Assembly: GCA_964560875.1 (NCBI GenBank)
Contig: CAZLMW010000028.1
Location: 1-64,000 of the forward strand
Direction of reading: 5' to 3'
DNA length: 64,000 nt
Source of the DNA: CAZLMW01 sp964560875
Lineage (GTDB): Bacteria; Myxococcota_A; UBA9042
Positions within the stretch are counted from its first letter, which is position 1. Every line of letters starts with the position of its first letter. The position numbers and the translations under genes are program-made. Below are positions 26,208 to 35,426 of the stretch, piece by piece. Below the pieces are notes generated by a model. It made no database searches, was not told where the DNA came from, and saw nothing but the letters and a program-made list of their open reading frames with translations.

Positions 26208-28440
26208 TCTGTTTGCGACCGTCATTCTTGTCGGGCCGTCGCGAGGTCGCGATGCGTGAACCTGCGGCTTCTCGTGGGATGCGCATCCGCAGCACGCTGC
26301 ACGCCGCCTTCGCGGTCAGCAGGTCGTCGTCGCTGTGCACGAAGTGGCTGCGGAACGGCTTGAAAACCGGCTCTTCGACAAGCAGCAGATCGTAGCCAGC
26401 GGTGGCTTCGACCATCGCGGGTACGCGCTTGGGGCCGCGGCAGATCACCGACCTCGCTGGCGCTTCAACCATGTCGACGAGGGCCCGCTGGTAGTCGACG
26501 ACCGCGCGCTGTACGGCGTCGGTTGCTTTGGGCGGAACGTAGGCGAGGAACGTCACCTCACCGCCGGAAGCTGTCGCCAGCAGGTCCGCCACGTGGGCCA
26601 TTGCGCGGTCATGGTCGCCGTCGTCGACGACCACCACAATGTGTTCGAAGACCCGAACGCCCGCGTCCTTGAACACCGCGACGTTGCAGGGCAGGTGGCT
26701 GAAGAGCCAGCTCAGCGGGTTGCGCACCAGGAACGCCCCCGTGCCCTGGGTCTGCCAATGAAAAAGCAGCCAGCCCGGCTGGGTGATCGACGCGATGTCG
26801 AAGACCTCCTGGCGCACATCGCGGCAGACGATCTTGTCGTAGAGCATCGATACATTGGAGTTGGATGCGATGCCCCTGGCGCGACGTTCGACCGCGGCAT
26901 CAAGCGCGCTCTCGTGCTCGAGGGCTTCGAGGCCCAGCTGCTCGGGCACCTCCTGCACCTGGAAAGTGCAGATCGGGCGTCCCCCGGCGAGCGCGAGCCC
27001 CAGCTCCACGAGAGGCTCGGGCGGGCTGCGGTCGAGAAGGGCGACCACCACTTCGATGGGACCAGCGGGCACGATTTGATGGCTGCTGCTCGGCGCCCGG
27101 GCAGGGTTGAGGAGCTCTTTGCGTTGCCCGAAGCGCTGCAGGGCGCCGCTGCGGTTGCGTTGATGGCGGCCAAAGCTCAGGAAGAGCAGGCCGCTGGGCA
27201 CAACGATCGCGACGATGGCGAGCAGGGCAAGCATGTCCATCAGCGCCAGCAATACGCAGCCGGACAACACGCCGAAGATCTGCATCCACGGGTACAAGGG
27301 CGCGCGGTAGTGGGGCCGGTACCACGGTGCGCTGCTCTCGCGCAGCACGATGAGGGCGCAATAGATCGCGATGAAGATCATGATCATGAACGCGCTGGCG
27401 AGCTTGGCCAGCTTGATCACGTCGAGGAAGACGATCGCGAGCGCCATCACGGTCGCGGTGACGAGGATCGAAGCGACCGGTGTGATGAACTTGGTGCTGA
27501 TGGCGCCCAGCTTGGACGGGACGAGGCCGTCGCGGCTCATCGCGAACGGGAAACGCGACGCTGCCAGCACGCCGGCGTTGGCCATCGACGCCATGGTCAG
27601 CACGCCCAGAACCGCGATGCCGAGCGCGATATTATGGCCCGTAAGGCGCAGAGCGAGCGTATAGATTGGGTGGTAGTCGCCGCGCAGTCCGCCTTCGGCT
27701 GCGGGCAGGTCGGCGGGGACGTGGTCGACGAGAATAAACGTCACTGTGCTGTACAGCAGGGCCGCCGCGGCGAGCGAGATCATCATCGCCAACGGCAGGG
27801 TACGGCCCGGATCGCGGACCTCTTCGGCGACCGCGGCTATCTTGGTGACACCGGCATACGAGATGTAGACGACGGCGACGGCGGTCGCGAGCCCGCCCGC
27901 ACCCCCGGTGAACCAGGGGCGATCGAGCAGCGCGGGGTCAAACCGCACAGCCGCGTGGATGGACAGCGCGACGAGGCCGATGACCGACGCGGCCACCATC
28001 ACGATCTGCGCCTTGCCGACCTTGCGCACGCCAAACACGTTGAGCAGCGTGACCGCGCCGAGCACGGCCAGCGCGGTCGGCCGTTCGGGCACAACGAGCA
28101 CCTCCTTGAGGTACCAGGTCATGCCGATCAGCGCGAAGGAGCTCTTGAGCAACAACGAGGCCCACAAGCCGAGGCCGCCGATCGTGCCGGCGAGCGGACC
28201 GAAGGTACGTTCGATATAGACGTAGCTGCCGCCCGACGTAGGCATCGCCGTGGCAAGTTCGGACTTGGTGAGCGCCGCGGGCAGCACGCAGACGCCGGCC
28301 AACAAATACGCAAGCCACATCGACGGCCCGGTTATCGACGCGGCGACGCCGGGCAGCACAAAGAGGCCACTGCCGAGCATCGCGCCGAGGCTGATCGCGG
28401 TGACGGAGAGCAAGCCAAGCCTGCGGTCGAGTCGCTTCAC
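26200..28440 (-). CDS. APC-family amino-acid permease with C-terminal universal-stress-protein-like domains
   Basis: 746 aa. Residues 1 to about 430 are an APC-superfamily transporter with about 12 helices: ISLGAMLGSGLFVLPG is the substrate-binding first helix, and SYVYIERTFGPLAG and YISYAGVTKIAAVAEEVRDP are typical of amino-acid permeases. The remaining 300 residues are soluble and read like tandem UspA-type domains (PIEVVVALLDRSPPE; EHIVVVVDDGDHDRAMAHVADLL; YDLLLVEEP). Such fusions are known, and the soluble part is thought to regulate transport. It is convergent with the biosynthetic operon and probably independent of it. The intergenic stretch beyond its start (28441-28736) showed no gene. 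Confidence 0.88.
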   Translation of the reverse strand: MKRLDRRLGLLSVTAISLGAMLGSGLFVLPGVAASITGPSMWLAYLLAGVCVLPAALTKSELATAMPTSGGSYVYIERTFGPLAGTIGGLGLWASLLLKSSFALIGMTWYLKEVLVVPERPTALAVLGAVTLLNVFGVRKVGKAQIVMVAASVIGLVALSIHAAVRFDPALLDRPWFTGGAGGLATAVAVVYISYAGVTKIAAVAEEVRDPGRTLPLAMMISLAAAALLYSTVTFILVDHVPADLPAAEGGLRGDYHPIYTLALRLTGHNIALGIAVLGVLTMASMANAGVLAASRFPFAMSRDGLVPSKLGAISTKFITPVASILVTATVMALAIVFLDVIKLAKLASAFMIMIFIAIYCALIVLRESSAPWYRPHYRAPLYPWMQIFGVLSGCVLLALMDMLALLAIVAIVVPSGLLFLSFGRHQRNRSGALQRFGQRKELLNPARAPSSSHQIVPAGPIEVVVALLDRSPPEPLVELGLALAGGRPICTFQVQEVPEQLGLEALEHESALDAAVERRARGIASNSNVSMLYDKIVCRDVRQEVFDIASITQPGWLLFHWQTQGTGAFLVRNPLSWLFSHLPCNVAVFKDAGVRVFEHIVVVVDDGDHDRAMAHVADLLATASGGEVTFLAYVPPKATDAVQRAVVDYQRALVDMVEAPARSVICRGPKRVPAMVEATAGYDLLLVEEPVFKPFRSHFVHSDDDLLTAKAACSVLRMRIPREAAGSRIATSRRPDKNDGRKQTA

Positions 28441-28736
28441 GCTGGTGCTCCGCGATCGGCGTGGGCCACGCTGCGGCGTTTCGTGTCACAAGTTGGGTGC
28501 ATGACGCCCCTTTGCGCGCGTTCGGCGCGGTCGACAGGTTGCAAGACAGCGGACGGCCGCCACCGGCGTCCAAAGCCGCTTCGATGCGTAGGATTGAACC
28601 GGTTGACTATGAACGTGCGGTATTCTCGCGGCAAGTCAACCAACTGCGCGACTTCGAAAGTGAGTCTCCGCGCTTAACTGTCCGGCGTTGCAACGGCGGT
28701 TGCGCGCAGACGGCACACACCGCCCGTGTAAAGGCG

Positions 28737-30119
28737 TCATTTGCCCGACGTCTTGTGCAGGTTGACCGACAACGTTCCGGTTGGATCGACCGGGGGCTGT
28801 TCGCCATCGCTGAAGATCAGGTAGCCGACGCTGCCGAGCACAACGACGCCACCGCCCACCGCTGCCCAAAACCACCACTTGTCCTTGAGCTTGTCGAAGC
28901 TGATGTCGCTGCCGCCCTCACCGCCGCCGGCCTTGGCCTGTGCTGCCCTTGCCTGAGCCTGTTGCCGTGCCACGACGACGCTGCGAGGGTCGAGAGGGGC
29001 CGGTTTGCCATCGGTCAGCGTCACGGCGGCCGATTGCGCGACGAACCCGCCCATGTTGTCGAGGTAGTGCTCGTCCTTGTTCAACTCCGTGGCGACGGGC
29101 TGAAACCCGCCTTCGGAGTCGAGGAAGTAGCCGGTGAAAACGGTCGAAGTCTTCTTCGTCCTGGCCTGCACAACCATCATCATGTTGGCGCCCAGTGTGT
29201 CGGCCAGCTCGCGGATGCGGTCCTCGATGACGGTCTGCTTCTTGAAGTTGGCGCGGAGCAGCGCGCGGCCCTGGGCGAGGTCGAGGCCGATTCTGGCGCG
29301 CTTGAGCTTGCGGCTGAATTGCAGCGTTTTGCCGACGCTGATCGTGATGTTTTCGCGGACGGCGGCCATGCCGCTCTTGCGCAGGGCAATACGGTGCACA
29401 CCGGCTTTGACGTCAGGGATCGAGTTGGGGACACGCCCCGCATATTTGCCATCAAGCCAGATCTCGGCGCCCTTGGTGCCCCGCTTGACCTCGAGGTCGC
29501 CGGTGTCCTGGCGATCGACGGCCGACATCACCGTGCGGAGTAGCTGGCGGGCTCGCATACCAAACGCGATGTACTCGGCGTCGGTCTGCGCACGGAACAT
29601 CGTCAGCGACTTGACGAGGTGGTTGCTGGCTTCAAGCAGCTTGTGTTGCGCGAGCTCGGTCAGCGCCTGGGCCTTGTGATAGCGCGCCCACAAGCGCACA
29701 TCGCCGGTCGCAGGTTTGGCGTCGAGCACCGCCTTGGCGGCCTCCAGGCTGACTTTGGCCTCGAGCGGTTTGCCCATCGCGAGCGAATCGAAGCCCTGCT
29801 TGACGAGCTTGGCGACCTCGGCCTCGTTGCCGACGTCGGCGATGGGTGACAGGTCGACCGGCTCGACATCCTGCAGACGCGCCACGAAGCCGCGCAGCAT
29901 GAACTCCAGGTCGCGCGAGTTCTTGGCGTCCTTGCGGCCTTTGGGCACCACGAGCACGGCCATCTTGCGAGCGCGAATCTCGGCCGCGAATGCCTGCGAG
30001 ACGACTTCGCCACGAAACAGCAGCCCGCCGACCTCCAGCTGGAGCATCAGGACCACGCACAGTCCGGCGGCAACGCGCGTGCTGCGGCGGGCTCCGACCC
30101 TGTGGTTGCGCATCTTCAT
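28737..30119 (-). CDS. PEGA-domain membrane-anchored protein with signal peptide
   Basis: About 460 residues. A basic N-terminus and hydrophobic stretch (VAAGLCVVLMLQLEVGG) end near FAAEIRARK, consistent with export. A helical TPR-like region (residues 70-190) follows, then a PEGA domain (DLEVKRGTKGAEIWLDGKYA, then VPNSIPDVKAGVHRIALRKSG). Near the C-terminus a single membrane helix (WWFWAAVGGGVVVLGSVGYLIF) precedes a short tail. PEGA domains are surface-layer-type beta folds common in myxobacterial envelope proteins; function is unknown. Several in-frame starts are crowded together; ATG 30119 is preferred because GAGGG lies about 8 nt upstream. It diverges from the von Willebrand gene at 30288. 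Confidence 0.8.
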   Translation of the reverse strand: MKMRNHRVGARRSTRVAAGLCVVLMLQLEVGGLLFRGEVVSQAFAAEIRARKMAVLVVPKGRKDAKNSRDLEFMLRGFVARLQDVEPVDLSPIADVGNEAEVAKLVKQGFDSLAMGKPLEAKVSLEAAKAVLDAKPATGDVRLWARYHKAQALTELAQHKLLEASNHLVKSLTMFRAQTDAEYIAFGMRARQLLRTVMSAVDRQDTGDLEVKRGTKGAEIWLDGKYAGRVPNSIPDVKAGVHRIALRKSGMAAVRENITISVGKTLQFSRKLKRARIGLDLAQGRALLRANFKKQTVIEDRIRELADTLGANMMMVVQARTKKTSTVFTGYFLDSEGGFQPVATELNKDEHYLDNMGGFVAQSAAVTLTDGKPAPLDPRSVVVARQQAQARAAQAKAGGGEGGSDISFDKLKDKWWFWAAVGGGVVVLGSVGYLIFSDGEQPPVDPTGTLSVNLHKTSGK

Positions 30120-30287
30120 CGGCATCACCCTCGCTTGGCCTTCGTCGCAATCTGAAGTTGAGCGCCGGAAGCTACCACGCCTTCAATCGTGTCCCAATCG
30201 GTCCACCATGCCTCGAGATCGAGGCGGGAATACACAGCCGCCCTGGCCGGTTTGTTGAGCGTCCTGTCGCCACAACCGGAGTCCGCC

Positions 30288-31883
30288 ATGAACGCCCCCA
30301 AGCCGGGCCGCAGGTCCCTTTTTGTGCTTGCCGCCGCGCTTTTGCTCGTCGCAGCCGTGACCACGCAATGTAGCAAGCTGCAGTCCTCTGCTCACCGACC
30401 CTACCGAGCGTCGGTCGCGCAGGCTGAGATCGCGCGCGAGACCTACGAGATCGAGGTCGAGGAGAAAGAAGAACCCAACGATCCCGCAAGCGTCTCCCAG
30501 GCCTGCGAGCAGCGTGGCACGGACGGCGCCAACAAGGGCGTGCCCCGAGCACAAGCCGCTGCAGAACGTCCGTTTGTCGCTGCGTCCAACGACCCCAAGT
30601 CGACCGTGAGCATCGATGTCGATACGGCGTCCTACAGCCTCGTGCGCAATTACTTGCTGCGCGCCAAGACCGCGCCGCCAACCGACGTCGTGCGGATCGA
30701 GGAGCTGCTGAACTACTTTGACTACGGAGTCGAGGGCCCGCGCGACGCCGCGCCATTGGCCGTCCATACCGAGGTAAGCCCCGCGCCGTGGGCACCTGGG
30801 CACGACGTTGTCCGGATCGCGATCCAGGGCCGCCGAGTCGAAGCCGATTCGTTGCCGCCCGCCAACCTTGTCTTCCTGCTCGACGTCTCCGGGTCGATGA
30901 ACCATCCAACGAAGCTGCCGCTGCTCCGAGCTTCGATGAACACTCTCACCAAGCGTTTGCGGCCCCAGGATCGGGTCGCGATCGTCGTCTATGCTGGCGC
31001 AGCGGGCCTCGTTCTACCCTCCACGCCCGGCAGTCAACGGGGCAAGATTCTCGCTGCACTTGAGCGCCTCGAGGCGGGCGGATCAACGGCCGGAGCGGCG
31101 GGTCTGAAGCTGGCCTACAAGGTCGCGCGGGACAACTTCATCGAGCGCGGCACCAACCGCGTCATCATCGCCACCGACGGCGACTTCAACGTCGGACCGA
31201 GCAGCCGCGAAGCCCTCGTCAAGCTGATCAGCAAGCAACGCAAGAGCAACGTTTTTCTGTCGGTGCTCGGCTTTGGGATGGGCAACTACCGGGACGGCGC
31301 CATGCAGGAGCTCGCCGATCGCGGCAACGGCAACCACGCGTACATCGATACGATCACCGAAGCTCACAAGGTGCTTGCGAGGCAGCTCGGCTCGACGCTG
31401 TTCACGATCGCCAAGGATGTGAAGGTGCAGGTACGTTTCGACCCCAAGCAGGTCAAGCGCTGGCGACTTATCGGCTACGACAATCGCGTGCTTGCGCACC
31501 GGGACTTCAATGACGACACCAAGGACGCCGGCGAGCTCGGCGCTGGCCATGCTGTGACCTACCTGTACGAGATCGAGCGGCGCGGCGACTCCGAGACCGA
31601 CGACCTGCTCAAAGTGCGCCTCCGCTACAAGGAACCGACAGCCTCGGTCAGTAGGCTCATCGAGAAGCCAGCGCGGACGGTCTCGTCGGGCGCCAGGAGC
31701 GGGTCCAACGCCATGCAATGGGCGCTCGCTGTCGCCGAAGCGGGCCTGGTGTGGCGCGACAGCAAGTACAAGGGGGCCGCGTCGCTGGCCGGGGCGCAAA
31801 GACGGGCGCAAGCGGCGTTGGGAAGCGATCCTCATGGCGACCGGGCGGGGTTTGTGCAGATGCTCGTCGCTGCTCAGCGCTGA
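30288..31883 (+). CDS. von Willebrand factor type A domain protein (YfbK-like)
   Basis: 531 residues from ATG 30288 with CCGGAG upstream. It has an N-terminal export signal (RRSLFVLAAALLLVAAVTTQC; whether the Cys is lipidated is uncertain because TTQC is a poor lipobox). The N-terminal region typical of YfbK homologues follows (VSIDVDTASYSLVRNYL, VRIEELLNYFDY). A vWA domain comes next, with MIDAS motif DVSGSMN, conserved Thr/Ser region GGSTAG and ATDGDFNVG. The C-terminal part (DLLKVRLRYKEP) matches the DUF3520-type tail of this family. Likely a periplasmic or surface metal-dependent protein-binding module; the partner is unknown. Two longer in-frame starts upstream lack a binding site. Confidence 0.87.
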   Translation: MNAPKPGRRSLFVLAAALLLVAAVTTQCSKLQSSAHRPYRASVAQAEIARETYEIEVEEKEEPNDPASVSQACEQRGTDGANKGVPRAQAAAERPFVAASNDPKSTVSIDVDTASYSLVRNYLLRAKTAPPTDVVRIEELLNYFDYGVEGPRDAAPLAVHTEVSPAPWAPGHDVVRIAIQGRRVEADSLPPANLVFLLDVSGSMNHPTKLPLLRASMNTLTKRLRPQDRVAIVVYAGAAGLVLPSTPGSQRGKILAALERLEAGGSTAGAAGLKLAYKVARDNFIERGTNRVIIATDGDFNVGPSSREALVKLISKQRKSNVFLSVLGFGMGNYRDGAMQELADRGNGNHAYIDTITEAHKVLARQLGSTLFTIAKDVKVQVRFDPKQVKRWRLIGYDNRVLAHRDFNDDTKDAGELGAGHAVTYLYEIERRGDSETDDLLKVRLRYKEPTASVSRLIEKPARTVSSGARSGSNAMQWALAVAEAGLVWRDSKYKGAASLAGAQRRAQAALGSDPHGDRAGFVQMLVAAQR

Positions 31884-32003
31884 AAGCCGACCGATCCGGC
31901 GCTCGGGCGGGCGGGCCGCTGACTTGTGAGCACTTCGGCACCGCAGTATGGTGCTGCTCCCTCCGCCGATTGCGGTCGCGAGGCCACCTGGGGAGCGCCG
32001 CTT

Positions 32004-33356
32004 ATGGCCTTTCGCGCCGTCGAAGTCATCGCCCGCAAGCGCGACAACAAGCCGGTCACCAAGGCCATGATCGAAGGCCTCGTGCGCGGCTACGTCGGCG
32101 GCTCGGTGCCCGACTACCAGATGGCGGCGTTCTGCATGGCCGTCGTCTGGCGCGGCATGTCGGCCGACGAGACGGCGTGGCTGCTGGATGCGATGCAAGC
32201 GTCCGGTGAGGTGCTCGACTGGTCGGATCTACCGATGCCGACCGCCGACAAGCACAGCACCGGTGGTGTGGGCGACAAGGTGTCGTTGCCTCTCGCCCCT
32301 GCGGTGGCTGCGTGCGGTGTGGCGGTGCCGATGATCTCCGGGCGCGGACTCGGCCACACCGGCGGCACGCTCGACAAGCTCGAATCGATCCCGGGCCCGG
32401 GCATCAACGCTGCGACGGACGCCGAACGACATTTCACGGTGCGGTTTTCGCTCGATGGCCTCAAGCGCCTTGTCCACGAGGTCGGCGTCGCCATGATCGG
32501 CCAGACCGAGACGCTCGTGCCCGCCGACCGCAAGATGTACTCGCTCCGCGATGTCACGGCGACCGTCGAGTCGATCCCGCTCATCGTCGCATCCATCATG
32601 AGCAAGAAGCTCGCCGAGGGCGCTGCGTCCCTGGTCCTCGACGTCAAGGTCGGCAGCGGCGCGTTCATGAAGAACGTCGACGACGCCCGCGCGCTCGCCC
32701 GCGCCATGGTCGATGCGGGTCAGCGCTGCGGCCGCAAGGTCACCGCATTTCTAACGGCGATGGAGAGGCCGCTGGGGACCCACATCGGCAATGCCCTCGA
32801 GGTCGTTGAATCGATCGAGTTGCTTCGCGGAGAGGGACCAGCCGATAGCCGCGCGCTCGTCTGCCGGCTCGGTGGCGAGATGCTCAGGCTCGCTGGCGTG
32901 GCGGACAGCCTCGCGCACGGCGAATCCCGAATCGCCGGTGTGCTCGACGATGGCACGGCGCTGGGCGTATTTGAGAAGATGCTGATCGCCCAGGGCGGTG
33001 ACCCACGCGTCGCGACCGACCTGTCACTCTTGCCTTCCGCACCGGTCGTGCGGCCTTTTACCGCGAGTTCGAGCGGCGTGATGGCCAGCATGGACGCCCT
33101 CGAGGTTGGCCTGGCCGCGGTCCGCCTCGGCGCCGGGCGCAACCGCGTTACCGATCCCGTCGATCCCGCCGTTGGCTTCGTCCTGCACCGCAAGCCGGGG
33201 GATGAAATCGCCGCTGGCGACCGTCTCGTGACCATTCACGCCCGGGACGAAGCGGGTGCCGCCGCAGCCGCTGCCTCGCTGCGAGGCGCCATCACGATCG
33301 CCGAAAAAGGCAGCGCTCCAGACGTGCCTCCGCTGTTCATCGATACGATCCACTGA
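32004..33356 (+). CDS. deoA: Thymidine / pyrimidine-nucleoside phosphorylase
   Basis: 450 residues, cytoplasmic. Catalyses phosphorolysis of thymidine (or of pyrimidine nucleosides) to base and (deoxy)ribose-1-phosphate for nucleoside salvage. The N-terminal helical domain reads VEVIARKRDNK...GGSVPDYQMAAFCMAVVWRGM. The glycine-rich phosphate-binding signature is KHSTGGVGDKVSLPLAP, followed by SGRGLGHTGGTLDKLESIPG and the C-terminal DPAVGFVLHRKPGD. Length matches the family (430-450 aa). Start ATG 32004 is chosen because GGGGAG lies 8 nt upstream and the protein then begins MAFRAVEVIARKRD like its homologues; a GTG at 31926 would add 26 atypical residues. The choice between DeoA and the broader-specificity Pdp cannot be made here. 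Confidence 0.93.
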   Translation: MAFRAVEVIARKRDNKPVTKAMIEGLVRGYVGGSVPDYQMAAFCMAVVWRGMSADETAWLLDAMQASGEVLDWSDLPMPTADKHSTGGVGDKVSLPLAPAVAACGVAVPMISGRGLGHTGGTLDKLESIPGPGINAATDAERHFTVRFSLDGLKRLVHEVGVAMIGQTETLVPADRKMYSLRDVTATVESIPLIVASIMSKKLAEGAASLVLDVKVGSGAFMKNVDDARALARAMVDAGQRCGRKVTAFLTAMERPLGTHIGNALEVVESIELLRGEGPADSRALVCRLGGEMLRLAGVADSLAHGESRIAGVLDDGTALGVFEKMLIAQGGDPRVATDLSLLPSAPVVRPFTASSSGVMASMDALEVGLAAVRLGAGRNRVTDPVDPAVGFVLHRKPGDEIAAGDRLVTIHARDEAGAAAAAASLRGAITIAEKGSAPDVPPLFIDTIH

Positions 33357-33373
33357 CGCGATCGGCGTCGACG

Positions 33374-33568
33374 ATGCGCGGCCGCCACCCTCCGATCCAA
33401 TTTGCGACCGTCGCTCAATTCCAGGCGGCCTACCAAACGCCGCCTGAGCAGTTCAAAGGCCGCGCCAGCGTGCGCCATGTCGTGCTGCGCAAGGGAGGTG
33501 TTGTGTCTGTCGGTGATTCGATCGAGGTGCTCAGCAACGCCGTGCAGGCCGTCGCTCCAGCGCTGTAA
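33374..33568 (+). CDS. Short hypothetical ORF, possibly a MOSC-domain C-terminal remnant
   Basis: 64 codons starting 17 bp after the phosphorylase stop. The segment FKGRASVRHVVLRKGGVV followed by SVGDSIEVL resembles the end of a MOSC domain, where a VRVGDxV strand closes the barrel. The rest of such a domain is absent, so it is either a degraded fragment or an unrelated small protein. There is no clear ribosome binding site. Low confidence. Confidence 0.35.
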   Translation: MRGRHPPIQFATVAQFQAAYQTPPEQFKGRASVRHVVLRKGGVVSVGDSIEVLSNAVQAVAPAL

Positions 33569-33676
33569 CATCGCGCCCTGCTGCGGGTTGCGTCGCCGCG
33601 AATCCAAGCCGCTCGCGGGCGAGACGCGCCGGCGATTTACGGGCAAGCTCCTGTTGATAGCGACCCGGAGTAGTCC

Positions 33677-34555
33677 ATGCCCACCGTTGTTCGCGCCGTC
33701 GTCTTGTTCGTTGTCGTCGTAGGCCTCGTCGCCTGCGGCAAGAAGTCCCCCACCGGCAAGCCGGGCCCGCTGGGCAAGGCTTGGGACGCCGCCGCCGCGT
33801 TCAAGCACTTCAGGCCCAAGGGCGTCGTGCCGCCGGACGGATGGGCCGCCGACCTCGCCGCGATCAAGGCCGCCCTGCCGTTCGCCGCCGACAAGCGCAA
33901 AGTCAACACCAGGACCATCAACCTCGACGATGACGGCAAGCTCGCCGCGCAAATCGTGCTCAAGTGGCAGACGTTTCCGATCGGCGCTCGGCACCTTGTC
34001 GTCGCCGCGCAGGCCCGGACCGTCAAGCTCGGCGACACCTACAGCTGCACGTCCAAAGGCGCCGAGGTCACGGGGCCCGGAATCGGCGTCGATCTCTTTC
34101 CCCGCGTGCAAATCAGCGTGACCTGCTCGGCGGGCACATCCAACTCGTCAACGACCCGCTCGGCGACCGCCTACTTTGGCGACACCCGCGGCGGCGACGT
34201 CGTGCTTCTGCAAGGCTGGAACGACAAGGACGATTCGCCGCGCGACAAGCTCTTTCCCAAGCGCCCCGAACGCTGCAAGCCGGGGGCAAAAGGCGCGTTT
34301 CGCGTGGTCGACGCGCAGTTTCGCAAGGCCGATCCCAAGGATGAAGGCGACTGCAGCCAGGCCCACTTCCGCCTGCATGTCGAGCTGATCGAAAACGGCG
34401 CCGCGACATGCAAGGTGGAAGGCGTCGGCAAACCCGTCGACGGCCCCGTCGGCGCGACCGAGACGATGGTCGGCAACTCGCGCAAGTTGGTGGGGACGAC
34501 GATCAAAGGTTCGTTTGGCGTCGGACAGTGCTGGGACGAGTTGTCTCCCCAATAG
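33677..34555 (+). CDS. Hypothetical lipoprotein
   Basis: 292 aa with a type II signal peptide: hydrophobic VVRAVVLFVVVVG and lipobox LVAC (Cys20), followed by GKKSPTGK. CCGGAG upstream of ATG 33677 is a good ribosome binding site. The mature part is soluble and mixed alpha/beta, with cysteine pairs (YSCTSK, VTCSAG, ERCKPG, GDCSQ, ATCKVEG, GQCWDE) that suggest disulfides in an exported protein. No family was recognised. It stands alone between the phosphorylase and a gene-poor stretch. Confidence 0.8.
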   Translation: MPTVVRAVVLFVVVVGLVACGKKSPTGKPGPLGKAWDAAAAFKHFRPKGVVPPDGWAADLAAIKAALPFAADKRKVNTRTINLDDDGKLAAQIVLKWQTFPIGARHLVVAAQARTVKLGDTYSCTSKGAEVTGPGIGVDLFPRVQISVTCSAGTSNSSTTRSATAYFGDTRGGDVVLLQGWNDKDDSPRDKLFPKRPERCKPGAKGAFRVVDAQFRKADPKDEGDCSQAHFRLHVELIENGAATCKVEGVGKPVDGPVGATETMVGNSRKLVGTTIKGSFGVGQCWDELSPQ

Positions 34556-34596
34556 CGGCGCGGTGCGTCAACCGACGGCTGGCGAACGGTCGCTGA

Positions 34597-34803
34597 CCCC
34601 TACATAGATCCTACACCGGCGAAAAAGCCGTCAAGCCCAAGGCCGGACAGACCGTGGCCAAGAAGCTGCAATGTGCGCTGCCGATCAAGACGAATGGCGA
34701 CTGGTACGTCCGCGTCGCTGTCGGAAAGCCGGCCGGCGATGCCAACGCCGCGAACAACACGATGGTCGGCAAGTTCAAAGCCACGGTCGAGAAGCGCGCG
34801 GAC
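34597..34803 (+). pseudogene. Remnant of a CARDB-like (Asn-rich beta-sandwich) domain
   Basis: One frame gives YTGEKAVKPKAGQTVAKKLQ, then a strand-rich segment GDWYVRVAVGKPAGDANAANN and KFKATVEKRAD. The DANAANN motif and spacing resemble the end of a CARDB-type adhesion domain (typically D.x.N.V.E.NE.N.). There is no start codon with a binding site, the frame is blocked upstream by TGA at 34594, and downstream it degenerates into non-coding sequence. It is best read as the tail of a deleted gene. Confidence 0.3.
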
Positions 34804-35398
34804 GTCAGACCGACCCAGCGAGCCGACTGTGCTTGGCAAAACCCGCAGCTCCCCCACTTTTTTAGGGGCCTCCACACCCCCCACCGGCACCCGAAAAGAC
34901 GCATTTCTCCGCGTCCGGGCATAGCTCGCCGTTGCGCCCGCCAGGGCGCCAGCCTCCCCGCTACCACCGAGTGGGGAGGGCGTACGTGCCCACCCCGCGG
35001 ACCAGGCCCGCTGTCCGAAAACAGCCGGCCCCCGCCCTGCCAACCCGTGGAGCGTCCCGTCGCGCGCCGAGGACGCAGGCGCCGGTCGCATCCGACACCC
35101 GCGCACCTACGAGCAACAACCGTGCCAACGGCCGATCCAATAATCTCAGCTACTTACGGCATCGGCCACCAGTCCCACTGAGGTCTCGAGACCGGTCCTG
35201 AGACCACGACGGCCTTGCACGCCCGCGTTCACGTTGCGCCAAAGTCCCACTTCGCAGGGCCAGGACACCAGCAACCTGTGCCTTTCTGCGCCCGGCCTGG
35301 CGCTCTGCGGCCTCAGGAATCATTCGGTCTCACCCGACGCCACGTTTGCCGACATTGACTGTCGGTTTGCAGCGCGCCGTCAAGATACAAGCAATCAT

Positions 35399-35425
35399 GC
35401 ACCGAGAAGCATTGCCGTTCGGTGC
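35399..35425 (-). terminator. Hairpin directly after the TPR-protein stop
   Basis: GCACCGA (35399-35405) pairs with TCGGTGC (35419-35425) around a 13-nt loop, beginning one base past the minus-strand TAG at 35427-35429. It is a plausible terminator of the 41185-to-35427 operon, but no strong T-tract follows. Confidence 0.4.
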
Positions 35426-35426
35426 T

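Larger units (their letters stand above)
34556..35426. other. Gene-poor stretch between convergent genes
   Basis: 871 bp with no complete gene. It contains a CARDB-like coding remnant at 34597-34803 (listed separately), then about 600 bp without coding character. Within that is a perfect 12-bp palindrome GGTCTCGAGACC at 35182-35193, followed directly by an imperfect copy, GGTCCTGAGACC. A hairpin lies next to the stop of the TPR gene (listed separately). No RNA gene was recognised. Confidence 0.6.

Noticed and set aside
26335..28677. Plus-strand frame of 780 codons opposite the permease
   Set aside because: The minus strand encodes a clear APC transporter; the opposite frame is His/Arg/Gly-rich without motifs.
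34804..35181. Continuation of the CARDB-like frame to 35181
   Set aside because: The translation becomes Arg/Pro/His-rich without structure; coding character ends near 34803.
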